This document shows positions 53,056-63,013 of a stretch of 64,000 nucleotides of DNA, in pieces (within the stretch, counting starts at the first letter, position 1; each line of letters starts with the position of its first letter). The stretch is from Cercophora sp. LCS_1 (Eukaryota > Ascomycota > Sordariomycetes > Sordariales > Lasiosphaeriaceae). The translations under genes and the position numbers were made by a program. Under the pieces are notes generated by a model, which was not told the DNA's origin, did no database searches, and saw nothing but the letters and a program-made list of their open reading frames with translations. Where the stretch lies: contig JAPZLL010000015.1 of NCBI GenBank assembly GCA_036250225.1, positions 434,001 through 498,000 on the forward strand. The letters are read 5' to 3'.

Positions 53056-56000
53056 CCTGAAGGAAGGTGTTCAGTGACAAACTGAACCAAAAACGAGTGA
53101 CTGGATGCGAAAATTTCTTGCCCTTTTCGACGGGACGCAGACGGACCCTCGCTCGTCGAGAAGATCGTCCAAGTCGTACCCCCGCGTCGGGTCGGGGATC
53201 GGCGGTGGTCTTAAGGAGAGCTGCCCCCTGCCCAGCCCGGCCGTGGCTGGCTGCACGGGTGTCCTCGACGGTATCGGCACGACATCGTATCCTACTGTCA
53301 GGTCTGGTGCTGTGCCGGGATGCAACGGGAATGGAGCCGTTCGGTGCTTTTTCCGGGTCGCAACCTGTGCCAAACTGCTCCTTCCCTGCCGTGGCTGTGG
53401 CGCCCTGCAGCGCCTAGGCCAAAAGCAGGGCACATTGGCAGTGCATCGAAATTAAACTTGACAGGGGCCGCCGTCTTGCATCCAATCCGTGGCCGACTTT
53501 GCATCGTTGTTCGCCAAGAAAAGCCGACCCGATCACACAATCCCATGGTTCCCACTCCTCGCCCACCCGCGTGCCCCTCTGCCCCTCAGCTCAGCCCTTT
53601 CAATATCGAGAGCGCCTCGCCCATAGCAAGCCTACCAACACGTGTTTGCCTGCGTGCAGGAATGCGTCATTTCAACGTTGGGCCAGCCTCTCTCTCAGCT
53701 TTCCGGCCTTCCGGACTCGCAAAAGACCCTGCAGCTGAAAAAAGCATCGCAAGTCGTCTCGATAGCGTCGCAAAGTGTCTTGGTCTCCCTTACGCTAGCA
53801 GCAAGGTTAGACTAAAAACGGAGGCTAAAAAAGCAAACTGCCGCTGCAAACAGCGGGATCGACATTAGCGTCCGCGCGACTCGTTGTCTTTTTGGCGCGG
53901 GCTGGTGAGGTCCAGACGCGAGGATGTAAGCTCAAAAAGGGGTCGTTGCAAAAACGGAGGGCAGCGCGGGTTGCGACGGCGCGGCGGGGACAGACAGGAT
54001 ATTTTCAGCCCATCAAAAACATAGACCCGAGATTTGCACCCCTCCATCATCGCTTCCCCGCAAAGGAAATCCGGAGCATCGGGTTACACAGACACGAACG
54101 ACAACCTGCACACCGAACGATTCAAAATCCTTCTGTAACACACCCGCAACCTCCTCTTCCGCCTTTTTTGTGCTCCTGATGGGGCTTCTGCACCGCGCAT
54201 GCTCATGTCGTGGCACTGGTCTGCTGCAATTCGTCATAGTCGCTGCTGTGCAACCCACGCCCTTTGTTCTTCCAAGGCAACGGAATGCGGACCACGGATA
54301 TTGGAACGATTCTAATTTCGTGTGCGTTGGCGAGGAATGACTCCAGGTGGTCGACAATCAACGTCGATGGTGTTGCGAAGTGCGCGCAATATCCGCTGCC
54401 TCCGTGGTGTTGAGCCATTGGATGTGGAGAGTGATCCTCACGGATCCGACAATTCTGTTGGTTGCTGTGCCCCCTTCCAAAGCTTGTAAAGGTGGCACTT
54501 TGGTTGATGCAACCCAGGCAGCAGCACCGTCGTATTCACCCCGCCTGATGCAGGTACAATGCGATCCCACCCAATGTCGGCACGATTCTCGGGCCATTTT
54601 CGTCTGAGAATCCGAATTGGCGGTCTTGTCGCTGTGCCTCATCAACTGCAGCTCCATCGCCTCGGTGGGCCACCACCATCATCAAATGTTGGCGCCACCC
54701 ACCGAAACCAGGCCCGTTGGGCAGAAGGTCTCTTTCCCGTTGACTGAAGCCCACGAGGATGTCGCGTGAATGCTGCCCTTCCCAAATACACAAGTCGCGT
54801 CTACGTGAAGGCTCATCATCAAAGCAAGTTGAGTTGAATCACGACCACCTGTGCAAGTAATTCTCCAATGAGGAAAATCCGAATCATTCTACGCTGCCCA
54901 TTTGTAGATGAATGACGTCAACGAGAACGGGGAACATGTTGGTGCCAGGAAGTATCTGTGTTCAACGCCCAGAGGACGAACTCCTGTTTTTGAGAGATGG
55001 TATCAAATAACATAAACACAGTAAAACTGAGCTTCGAATGGTTTGAGTCGACCCTCCATTTCCAGCAAAGCGTCCCGAAAATCATTGTGTGGATGCGCGT
55101 GGTTCCTGCAACCGCGCAGTGCCGAGATGGGATTGAAGGGGTCGTATGCGCCTTCCTCGCAATTTTGGGCAGAGTTTGGAGGGAAGGAGTCCTCCTTAAA
55201 ATTCTGAGTCAGCAACGCAGAAGCGCGAACCGCAACTCCAGACGCGGCCGCCCTTCCGCCGCTCGGGATTCTCTTTTGAGCATGGAGTCGCTTGGCAGCA
55301 TGCGGCTCTTGGAGCCTTGCGCGGAAAAAGTGAGCAACTTCCTAACGTCGTCTCGTTAATCACAAAGAGATAGATCCTCAGAACCTGCCGTGTTAACTCG
55401 GAGGGTTAGGAGCCTTCTCAGAATCATGAAAAGGCAGTCTCGTTCTTTGCGTGAAAATTGTTATCCGATCCCGATTGTCTTCCTCGGGCAAATAAGATCC
55501 CTGTACACCTGGAAGGCGGCGTTGCATCCTGGGACGAATTACCAAAGGATGACCCGGAGTTTGACTTTGAAGTCTGTATGTGGCTAGCGGCGTGATCTTC
55601 TCGATCTGGGCCAGATTTTCTCTGGCCAAATAGGGGGTTGACGTCAGAATCCGCCACGAAAACGCCTGAAAAGGTGGTTTCTGGGCTTTTCAAGCCTTTG
55701 TTTTGTGAAAAGCCATAGATTTTGTGGTGGCGCAGCGCCATTGAGCACAGATCCCCAAGCCTCTTTTTGAAAGTTTCGCGACGTTTTTGCATGTGCCCAG
55801 CCGTTGTCGAGCCTCAACCCGTCGTTTTTCTGCCGCTCCCTGGTCAGATTGCTTCTGGTTCAGTGTCGCCAGATGCACCAAATTCGTCACCATCAATTAC
55901 CTCCATCTTACTAGAAACAATTGTTTGACACCTATCCGTTGAAGCTATTCAGGGCTCTCGGCGCAATTCGAAGAGATGGGGCGTGGGGCTACTACCAACC

Positions 56001-56889
56001 ATGGCCCCTGGGCACTACCGTGAAGCTATTCACGGCTTATTCCAAAAACCACCTACTCCCCCCCCCCCCCCCCCACACACACACAAATATGTATGCATGT
56101 GTGTGTATAGGCTGCGTCGCTTGTTAATGCAGCTGCTCAAAATTGATGCCCTGCATCCCCTTGGCTGTCGTGGATTGGTTGCGTGTTCTTTGCAATATTG
56201 GACGAAGTCAGATTTGGGCCCATTGCGCAACGACGGCAATTGTGAGCCGAGGGCCGAAGGAAGGTTGACGGCGTGGCGCTGAGGAAACCCACCGTACACT
56301 AACGGCCATGCAGCCACCCTGCAAGGCGTTTATGTGTGGAATTCCCTATCTGGTCAGGGAATGTCTGGCCCAAATCGAGAAGATCACGCCGTAGAGAGTC
56401 AACTAGCGCAGGATTTCAGTCTGATATTTCCGAGCAAGGGGGGGTTGGTATGGCAGTTGATCTCCAGGGTGATTAGCACAACGCGGTGATTGCGGTCCTC
56501 GGAGGAGCCGATGACTTTTGCTTGCTTAGGCGGCGGAAGAACAGGGCCGGCGAGACCAGGTACAGCTACGTAGGTATGGTCAAACTCGCGCATTTCGTGG
56601 GGCTGGAACTGCAGACGTTGGAGGATATCGAGGAGGGAGCGAGTAGGAGGGTTCGGGAGATGGCGATTTTGTGATGCACCTCCTTGAGAAATACATGGCA
56701 CATACACAGTAAAAGGGGGGAGGGATATTCGTCTACCTCTTCGTCACCATTTGTTTGCATTGAAGGTGAGGCCTATCTTCCAAGAACGAACAAACAACAT
56801 CGAGCTTTGCTAACACCACCTTAGGTATGCAGAACTATAAACCCAATCCAACGACCTCTCTCCATCCCATCATCAACCCTCATCCAAAC
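53056..56889. other. 3.8-kb region without a recognised gene
   Basis: Frames are short, overlapping on both strands and lacking domain, signal peptide or phase-matched introns. The first few hundred bases are the glucanase promoter. A poly-C/CA microsatellite lies near 56058. A long non-coding RNA or highly decayed element cannot be excluded. Confidence 0.5.
56058..56085. repeat. C17-(AC)n microsatellite
   Basis: Seventeen C residues followed by ACACACACACA, then, 12 bases on, a TG repeat (GTGTGTGT near 56100). The CA and TG blocks are complementary and could fold into a hairpin. Confidence 0.85.
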
Positions 56890-57222
56890 CTAAACATCAA
56901 GATGACAAGTCCAATCGTACGCCGACCTGCCCCACTTGGCATACGCCTCCGGCCACCCGTACTGATTAGCACAAGCGGCGCTCATGTTGACGCTCCGCCA
57001 GTCGGTACCGCGACGGCAGCGCCAGTCATCGACGCCGTCGCCGAGATGCACGGCTTCCCAACCAAGGCCATTTTGGGCCTGGCAGGCTCGGTCCATATCG
57101 AGGCCGCCAAGTTCGTAGCGGGCTTGGAGGTTGGCGGTGGGTTGAACTTTGCCGGGGACAGGGGATGCGAAGGTTGAGGTGGTGAGGGATAGGATGGCGA
57201 TGACGAGGGTTGGCTTGAACAT
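56890..57222 (-). CDS. Small secreted protein, four-cysteine member of a divergent pair
   Basis: Intronless, 110 residues. The signal peptide is about 1-19 (MFKPTLVIAILSLTTSTFA), followed by a short region with a possible Arg cleavage site (LQARYELGG). The mature core reads GGLDMDRACQ...HLGDGVDDWRC...RSVNMSAAC...YDWTC, with four cysteines. It is homologous to the product at 58208, transcribed in the opposite direction. The R-x-(V/I)NM-x-x-x-C...YG...(Y/F)-(D/N)-W-x-C ending resembles a small secreted Cys/Trp domain I have seen in fungi and bacteria; I cannot name it with confidence. A TATA-like box lies about 210 bp upstream. Confidence 0.75.
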   Translation of the reverse strand: MFKPTLVIAILSLTTSTFASPVPGKVQPTANLQARYELGGLDMDRACQAQNGLGWEAVHLGDGVDDWRCRRGTDWRSVNMSAACANQYGWPEAYAKWGRSAYDWTCHLDV

Positions 57223-58207
57223 TGTCTAGTGGCTCAGCTGATGAGCGGGTGTTGGGACTTGGAGGGTCGTAGTAGAGGGGGAGTGAAGTGACTTACTGGT
57301 GTGATAGTTGTGTTAGCTCAGAGTGGTTGCTATGTGTATCTGCGGGGGGTCGTCTTGCGTGATGACGATCAGATGATGAAGGTGGTGATGGTGATGATGG
57401 GGAGCGGCTTCCGTGAAAGGTTTGGGCTAGGTTTATATAGAGAACTGGTTGCTCCTCCGACTTGGAAGATAAGCAGTGTCCGCTACGATTCGCCCGAGGA
57501 TCTTGAAGGACCGACATGTCCCTAGCCGGATGGTTTGTCTAGGCAACAGCTTTGCAAAGATGATGGTGTTGTGGATGAGGGACATAAAGAACCTCGCAGA
57601 TGGATTCCTTGCGCCTCTATCATGCGGAGTTCACTCCGGAGGCGGTCGGTCTACAGGCGGGCCCCAACACAAGTCAATAGGATCGTCAATGCCTAGGAGT
57701 TGTAGAAGGATTAGGTAGGTTGCGCCGTAATGGCTGTGTTAGGCGATATGAGATGACCACTTACTTGGACGCTTGTTGGAAACCAAGTGTCTGATCCAAA
57801 AGCTGTATCTCGAACGATGATGCCTAGGACCCAAGCTGACACGATCCTTCCAGGTTCAATCACATAAATGCCTAGTAAATCCTTCACGTAGATGGATGGG
57901 TTTATGGAAGGTGGCGAAGATGGCGGAAGTCAGCTCGCTTGTCAAGATGTGAAGGCTGGGTGAGAAGACCTAGTCCGAGCTGGTCATACCCAGCTTTCGA
58001 ATCATCTACAAATACTGCCAGAGGAACTTCGATCTTGACAAGTCCAATCCCATCTTCACAGTCCTAGCATAGCACAAGCACTTTGCTCAACTTCAGCTAC
58101 ACGTCAAATCAGCCAGCAAACCCTGCCAACTTCGAAACCTTGCAACTCAACACAGCCAGTCTCTCCACACCCATCTCACCACGCCACCTAACACCTCCAG
58201 TCTCAAA
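57223..58207. other. Shared promoter region of the divergent secreted pair
   Basis: About 985 bp between the two starts, with no gene seen. Both genes could be controlled from here. Confidence 0.5.
57432..57437 (-). promoter_or_regulatory. TATA-like box
   Basis: TATAAA on the minus strand (within TATATAAAC), 210 bp upstream of the start at 57222. Assignment by position only. Confidence 0.35.
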
Positions 58208-58528
58208 ATGCTCACCTCCATGATTACCGCCTTCTCCACCCTGGCCATTCTCACAAGCCAGTCCCTCGCAGCCGCCACCTTCCAGACGCGGGCCCTCCGA
58301 GGCGGTGTCGACGTCGATGAGGCCTGCAGAGTTCAATACGGCGGCAACTACCGCGCGCTGAAGCTCGGAGACTACTGCGATGGATGGAAGTGTGATGTTG
58401 ATGGACGTCACAGGGGTATCAACATGGATATGTACTGCGTGTCCAAGTATGGTGGCGATGCGTTGGCCAAGTGCGCTGATGGGTGGTTCAGTGGCGTGTT
58501 CAACTGGGAGTGTCATGACCGTACTTGA
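58208..58528 (+). CDS. Small secreted protein, six-cysteine member of a divergent pair
   Basis: Intronless, 106 residues. The signal peptide is about 1-21 (MLTSMITAFSTLAILTSQSLA). The core reads GGVDVDEACR...KLGDYCDGWKC...RGINMDMYC...LAKCADG...FNWEC. It aligns without large gaps to the product at 57222; the four shared cysteines are kept and two more (DYC, AKC) are added, which would make one extra disulfide. The paralogs diverge strongly outside the core. Extracellular; function unknown, with effector or antimicrobial activity among the possibilities. Confidence 0.78.
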   Translation: MLTSMITAFSTLAILTSQSLAAATFQTRALRGGVDVDEACRVQYGGNYRALKLGDYCDGWKCDVDGRHRGINMDMYCVSKYGGDALAKCADGWFSGVFNWECHDRT

Positions 58529-59200
58529 TCGGACTTGATTGACAGCAGGAGGTTGTGTTTGCGGCTTGTTACGTTTTAGTTTAGTGTGGTTTGTTGCAAA
58601 TGTCAGTCATTACCTTGATAATCCTCATTCTTCCTCCTCGGACTCTGCCAAACTGTGAAGTGTGTCGTCTGATGTTTGTTTGGGTCGGAGGATTCGAATA
58701 CTAGGCTTAAGGTTCTTTTTGGCAAAGCACGGCTCAGCAGTTCGAGGCATGATTACCACGCATGCAAGAACCCTTATGTGGTATCGGTGATTCGCCAGGG
58801 GCTGCGGCTCAGTTCTGGGACCAATGGGAATAACTCCAGACGAACAATTGGATTCACTGCAGGTACCTGGTTGGATGCCTATGTGGCAACATAAATGGGG
58901 CTTTTGGGTCGGAATAAGGTGTGAGTGCCGGGAAGGATTGCGGCAAGGACGTGGCAGAACACGGCACATGCTGCAAGTCATCTCTTTTGTGGGGGTTTCG
59001 TCTGTTTGCCGTCATAGCCAGCAGACGTTACACAGAGTTGATAAGTTCAGGCATCCCACTTGATCTTGGTCGTCCTTGCTATCTGGACGTTTCAGCTTTT
59101 CCTCCTTTCTCTTTTCCAACCTCGTCAATACTAGGGTCCATCAGGCACTTTGTGCTATTTTCTACCATCAGCAAAACTCCTTGATCTTACACGGCACATC
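58529..59200. other. Intergenic, no gene seen
   Basis: 3' region of the secreted gene and promoter of the DUF3632-like gene. Confidence 0.5.
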
Positions 59201-60282
59201 ATGGAGGCACCAATCCATCCGCGAGCACGCATTTCCGCCATCGTCCGCCAGGCTTACCGTGACGAAGCCACCCGCGGCGGAGACAACAACACCCTCTGGC
59301 TTTCTGCCTGGAGCAAGCTACAGTCTACCAACACACGGTTTCATCTCGGAGCACTGTCGGCCGACGGCCTGGAATGGGATCTGCATGACCTCTGGTACCT
59401 CTTTTTCGAGGCGAGTGGTATGTTGCCTGGCTATCTTCATCCCTCTACAACCCCAGTCGGTATCACAGTTATGCTTTTCTGACCACCATGACAGCCAACA
59501 TCTCAGAGGACAACCCTGCTCTTGACCGTCTCATCCTGGAGGTCATCCGGGTGCGGGAACATGGACCCTTGGTTCGAGAGGACGTCAACGACAACGGCCT
59601 TGCTGACGCCGCGACATCCGATGGCAATGCCTGGACTGATTTGCCCTTCCTTATCCCCGACATGACGGGATATTGGCTCCAGAACCACGCCGCCATGAGC
59701 TCAGCCCAGCGTCTCAGCTTCTCCAAGTTCCTCGCCGGGCTGGCGTCGTCGGGCGTTGGTCGTGATGATGGTCTTTGCGGCATTGCCCTTGCAATGTTCG
59801 TACAAGTCCTTGAGACGCCACGCGCCCTCGGGACCCTGGCGGATCAGCAACAGGAGCAAGACACCTCTCGACAACCGCAAGATCTAACCATTGCTGCATA
59901 CCTCCCCAGCATCAACATCTGGTTCAACTGGGCGGGGCTAAGGATCGTTCAACTCTCCGAGTCCAACAAGTCCTGGTCTTTGGCCGAACAAGCCCCGGGT
60001 CCTTTGTGTCGATCCTCAAACATACGCATGGGACTCGACATGGCTGATGGCTTCTGTGCCACACGATGGATCTTTTGGCTCACTCGGCTCGAGGATCTCG
60101 TCGCGTCATTCCGGGGCTCCGGCGAGGATGGTCTCTCCACATTTGCTGCGGGTATCATGGACAACATGCTGATCATCGCCGAAGGCACTGGGGGCCGCCT
60201 GAAGAAGGATCTCGAGATGGCTTATACGCGTGGCACGGTCAATCATCGTCCTGTTCCGCAGAGCCCTCCTAGCCACCAGTGA
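59201..60282 (+). CDS. DUF3632-like fungal protein
   Basis: Exons 59201-59417 and 59495-60282 (GTATGT donor, ATGACAG acceptor) give 334 residues. The start was chosen at ATCATGGAG. The pattern of an N-terminal helix followed by WDLHDLWYLFFEAS...LDRLILEVIRVRE fits DUF3632, a family found only in filamentous fungi. A middle part with WFNWAGLRIVQLSE and a C-terminal helix pair complete the domain. No signal peptide or membrane segment, so probably cytosolic. Function unknown. The small secreted peptide gene starts 230 bp downstream on the same strand. Confidence 0.72.
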
Positions 60283-60386
60283 TGCTTAAGCACATGATGG
60301 TCGTCATTGCGGCTAGGTAGAAGGATCGTCGTGATCTTTGTGCTATCTCTAGGCTTCAGCAGTTCCCTCTTCCATCTTAGTTCGAG

Positions 60387-60393
60387 TATAAGT
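60387..60393 (+). promoter_or_regulatory. TATA-like box of the defensin-like gene
   Basis: TATAAGT 126 bp upstream of the start at 60513; spacing is similar to that of the Y3-like gene. By position only. Confidence 0.4.
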
Positions 60394-60512
60394 ACTGCCT
60401 TTCCAATCTATTCAAGTTTACATCTATCCCACCATCACTCAACTCACTCTTCGCTACGAGATCTCGAGCCCAACAAACCTATTCCCAACACTTCAACACA
60501 AAAACCTTTGCC

Positions 60513-60999
60513 ATGAAGACCTCCACCATTCTCTTCCAACTCGCGGCCATCGCCTCCATCTCTGGCATCAATGCCGCCGATGTGGGTGAGCCGGCCATCC
60601 AAGCGAGACAGCAGTGCCAGCCCGCCAAGGTCGCCGTCCCAGCAATCAATACCACCACCACCAGTGCCAGTGTCCTTAGGAAGCGCGCCTGGGACGGCGT
60701 GAGTACCTATTTAAATCACCAGTTTGAGAAGGAAATGTCTCTCTAATTGTAACCAACAGAGTTGCGAGTTTGGAAATCAAAAGTGTTCCTACATCTGGCG
60801 AGATGGCAACTTTCGCTGCAGGGCGGTTTGTGATTGTGTTGAATCTGCCGCTGTGAGTACTGACTATCCTACCCTACACTCAAGATATACATACGGGAAC
60901 CGGTTGCTAATAGACATCATTTGCCTACGCCAGTGCACCAGGACTGGCAACTATTGTTTTATTTCGGACTATGGGGCGGGCACTTGTATTTGCACTTAG
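60513..60999 (+). CDS. Kex2-processed cysteine-rich peptide, defensin-like
   Basis: Exons 60513-60698, 60760-60852 and 60934-60999, all phase 0, with GTGAGT donors and CAG acceptors, give 114 residues. The layout is: signal peptide (about 1-21), a propeptide with one Cys, a LRKR dibasic site (about 55-58), then a mature peptide of about 56 residues. The mature part has nine cysteines. It contains C-x9-C-x3-C, a later G-N-Y-C and a final GTC-I-C, which fits the cysteine-stabilised alpha/beta pattern (C-x3-C, G-x-C, C-x-C) of defensins. The ninth Cys (in the C-x-C before the middle) is extra. Antimicrobial or effector activity is inference; the signal and Kex2-like site are directly visible. 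No single open frame shows this gene. Confidence 0.7.
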
Positions 61000-61374
61000 A
61001 TCGGGTAGAAGATGAAGTCAGTCTTTTGATGATGATTGGAAGAGTGTGTACCCGGGGGGCAGTGTGTCAAGCTTGCAAGTTTTTTCCCGGTCTTTTAAAC
61101 CAAGTTATCTATACAGAATGAGTAGCCTTTCCTATGAACAAGACCTGCTACAGATCTCCTCTCCCGAGCATCAACATAACCACTCTACCTCCCACAAATA
61201 TTGGTATAGCACCAGTAAAACGTCCTCCACCGAGTCTGGTCATCCGCACAGCTCATGGTCCAGATGCCAGGCCAGCACTGGCCGATGACTACCCCGACCA
61301 CAAATCGCCATGGAACACGTGAACCCTCCTAACTGGTCTCATAGATACTTTCTGACCCTGTGGAATGCCTGGGC
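61000..61374. other. Intergenic, no gene seen
   Basis: Short frames around 61110-61320 might be upstream exons of the frame at 61690, but no junction could be fixed. Confidence 0.4.
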
Positions 61375-61787
61375 TCAGGACCGCATGAGCGAGCGCACGC
61401 TCTGAATGTATACTGCCATGGGGTGCGTCCTTTTGCTCCCGAAGGCAAGCGTCTTCCAGAGTTGGGGTCCGACATCGAAAGCCCCTAGGTCAGATACGTC
61501 ATCCTGGTCATCTTCACGATGCGCGTCCGCGGCAGCAACATCCATCACTACGATATTCTTCCCATAGTTCCAGGCGTCTGGGTCTCCAAAATCCCATAGC
61601 ACGCTCACGTCACTCTCGGCTCGCTCACGGAAAAAGTGAGGAGGGACCGGATGTATGCCTTGTCAGCACGCGGCACGATATCGCCGTAGTTGACGATGTT
61701 GAGGGAGAGTCCAGCTGAGACGGACGGGGCATGGTCGCCAGCAGGTAGCGAGCCGAGGACCGGCGGTGCATTGTGGATAGGGGCCCA
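61375..61787 (-). pseudogene. C-terminal relic of a class 3 lipase
   Basis: Reading on the minus strand from about 61787, the text NAPPVLGSLPAG...NIVNYGDIVPRADKAYIRSL resembles the region of fungal class 3 (DAG-lipase-like) lipases after the nucleophile: APP, then the catalytic-Asp loop D-x-VPR. At a T5 run near 61630 the frame slips by one base and continues as FRERAESDVSVLWDFGDPDAWN to a stop at 61375. The GxSxG nucleophile part is absent upstream, where an in-frame TAG occurs. Truncation plus frameshift indicates a dead fragment. Confidence 0.5.
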
Positions 61788-62172
61788 CTATTTACAGGAC
61801 GTAGAGCCCGAGAGCGAGCCCGAGCCACTGACCGATATCCAATGGGCTCAAAATAGAATCCCAGTGCTTCAAGGCATCGACACGCTTCTCACCTCGGGTG
61901 GAGCGGTCAGCAGAGTCTTCCAGGAACGATGGCTTGCGGATAGTTCCATGCCGTGGGACCCTCCACCATCCTATCGCATCCCACAAGACTACCCGTTTAC
62001 TTGTGACGGCGATTCCATCCGGATGACATATCAGGATCCCGCCCCTAGCCAATCCCTGTTTAGCAGATGGTTTGGCGGTAGCGGGGGAGAGAGGCCAGTT
62101 ATTCAGCTCCCTGGACCTGCTTCTGACCGAAAGGTAGTCGTTGTTGAGCCTAACCTTCGCGGGCCTGAATAG
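61690..62172 (+). CDS. Uncertain frame, 160 aa, acidic/proline-containing
   Basis: From about residue 35 onward the frame looks coding (TDIQWAQNRIPVLQGIDTLL, VSRVFQERWLA, PWDPPPSYRIPQDYPFTCDG, QSLFSRWFGG). The first part overlaps the lipase relic on the other strand, so the true start is probably an unseen upstream exon or the acceptor region near 61795. No domain, signal peptide or membrane segment recognised. It may be a C-terminal exon or a remnant. Confidence 0.35.
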   Translation: MTMLRESPAETDGAWSPAGSEPRTGGALWIGAHYLQDVEPESEPEPLTDIQWAQNRIPVLQGIDTLLTSGGAVSRVFQERWLADSSMPWDPPPSYRIPQDYPFTCDGDSIRMTYQDPAPSQSLFSRWFGGSGGERPVIQLPGPASDRKVVVVEPNLRGPE

Positions 62173-63013
62173 TCTCGGCGTGGGGTTCAGATTCGAGACA
62201 AGTTGGTTCGGACTCTCCGAGCTGGGCGCGGGAAAGTTGTTGTTGTTGTTGGGGTGGAGGGGTTGCCGGTAGGTGCGCCGACCAGCGGGAGGGCCGCCGG
62301 GACGAGACGAAAACGTCGGAAATGGGCTTCTCCTATCTTCTCGGCACGTTGTTGATCATCTGAGAGGCCCCGGCGAAAGTGACGGAGGCCGGTGAGTTCC
62401 GGGCTATTGGCTTTTTTTGCCCCGAAAATAAGGTGTTCCGGCCATGGGTCCCAAGCCTGATTCGGCCTGGCAGGAGCTTTGGTGATGGGGGGAAGCGAGA
62501 AAGGTATAAACTCGCTCGTAGCAGTAGACTGAAGCCATGCTCCAGAGAGAATGTGTTTTATTTGAGGGTATAAGAATCAAGTCAAACATCAGTGACTCCA
62601 GATGCAAGGTCGCAATCTTCAACACATCGAGTCAGAAGAGGAAGAGCAGGTGTTTGGGCAGCCTGAGCCAGGGGCTAGGCGCACGTGACTGGCCGATAAG
62701 CCGAGCCAAGCCGAGCCATGGCCAGTTTTTGGCTTCCCACAGGCTCCCTTTCGCTGTCCTTCAGCGCTCTCTCAAGCGCTTTCCTGCGAAAACACCTCGC
62801 AAGCAATTGTGGCCACCCTTTTCTGTTCTGCAACAGCCGGGCTCAAACAGCTTCTTCGTTTGATCGATCGGAAAATTGCATTGTCTATCTTACACTAAGT
62901 TTTCGGCCCGCAAAGTTGCGGCCCTTTCGCGCGTTCCACACCCCGAGCCACAATCCGTGGCCGACTGGCGCAGCCACCGGCCAAAAGCGCCGCAAGCCGC
63001 GCCGCAAGCCGCA
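62173..63013. other. Intergenic, no gene seen
   Basis: Promoter and leader of the DUF3716-like gene; the upstream part of its open frame has no protein character. Confidence 0.5.
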
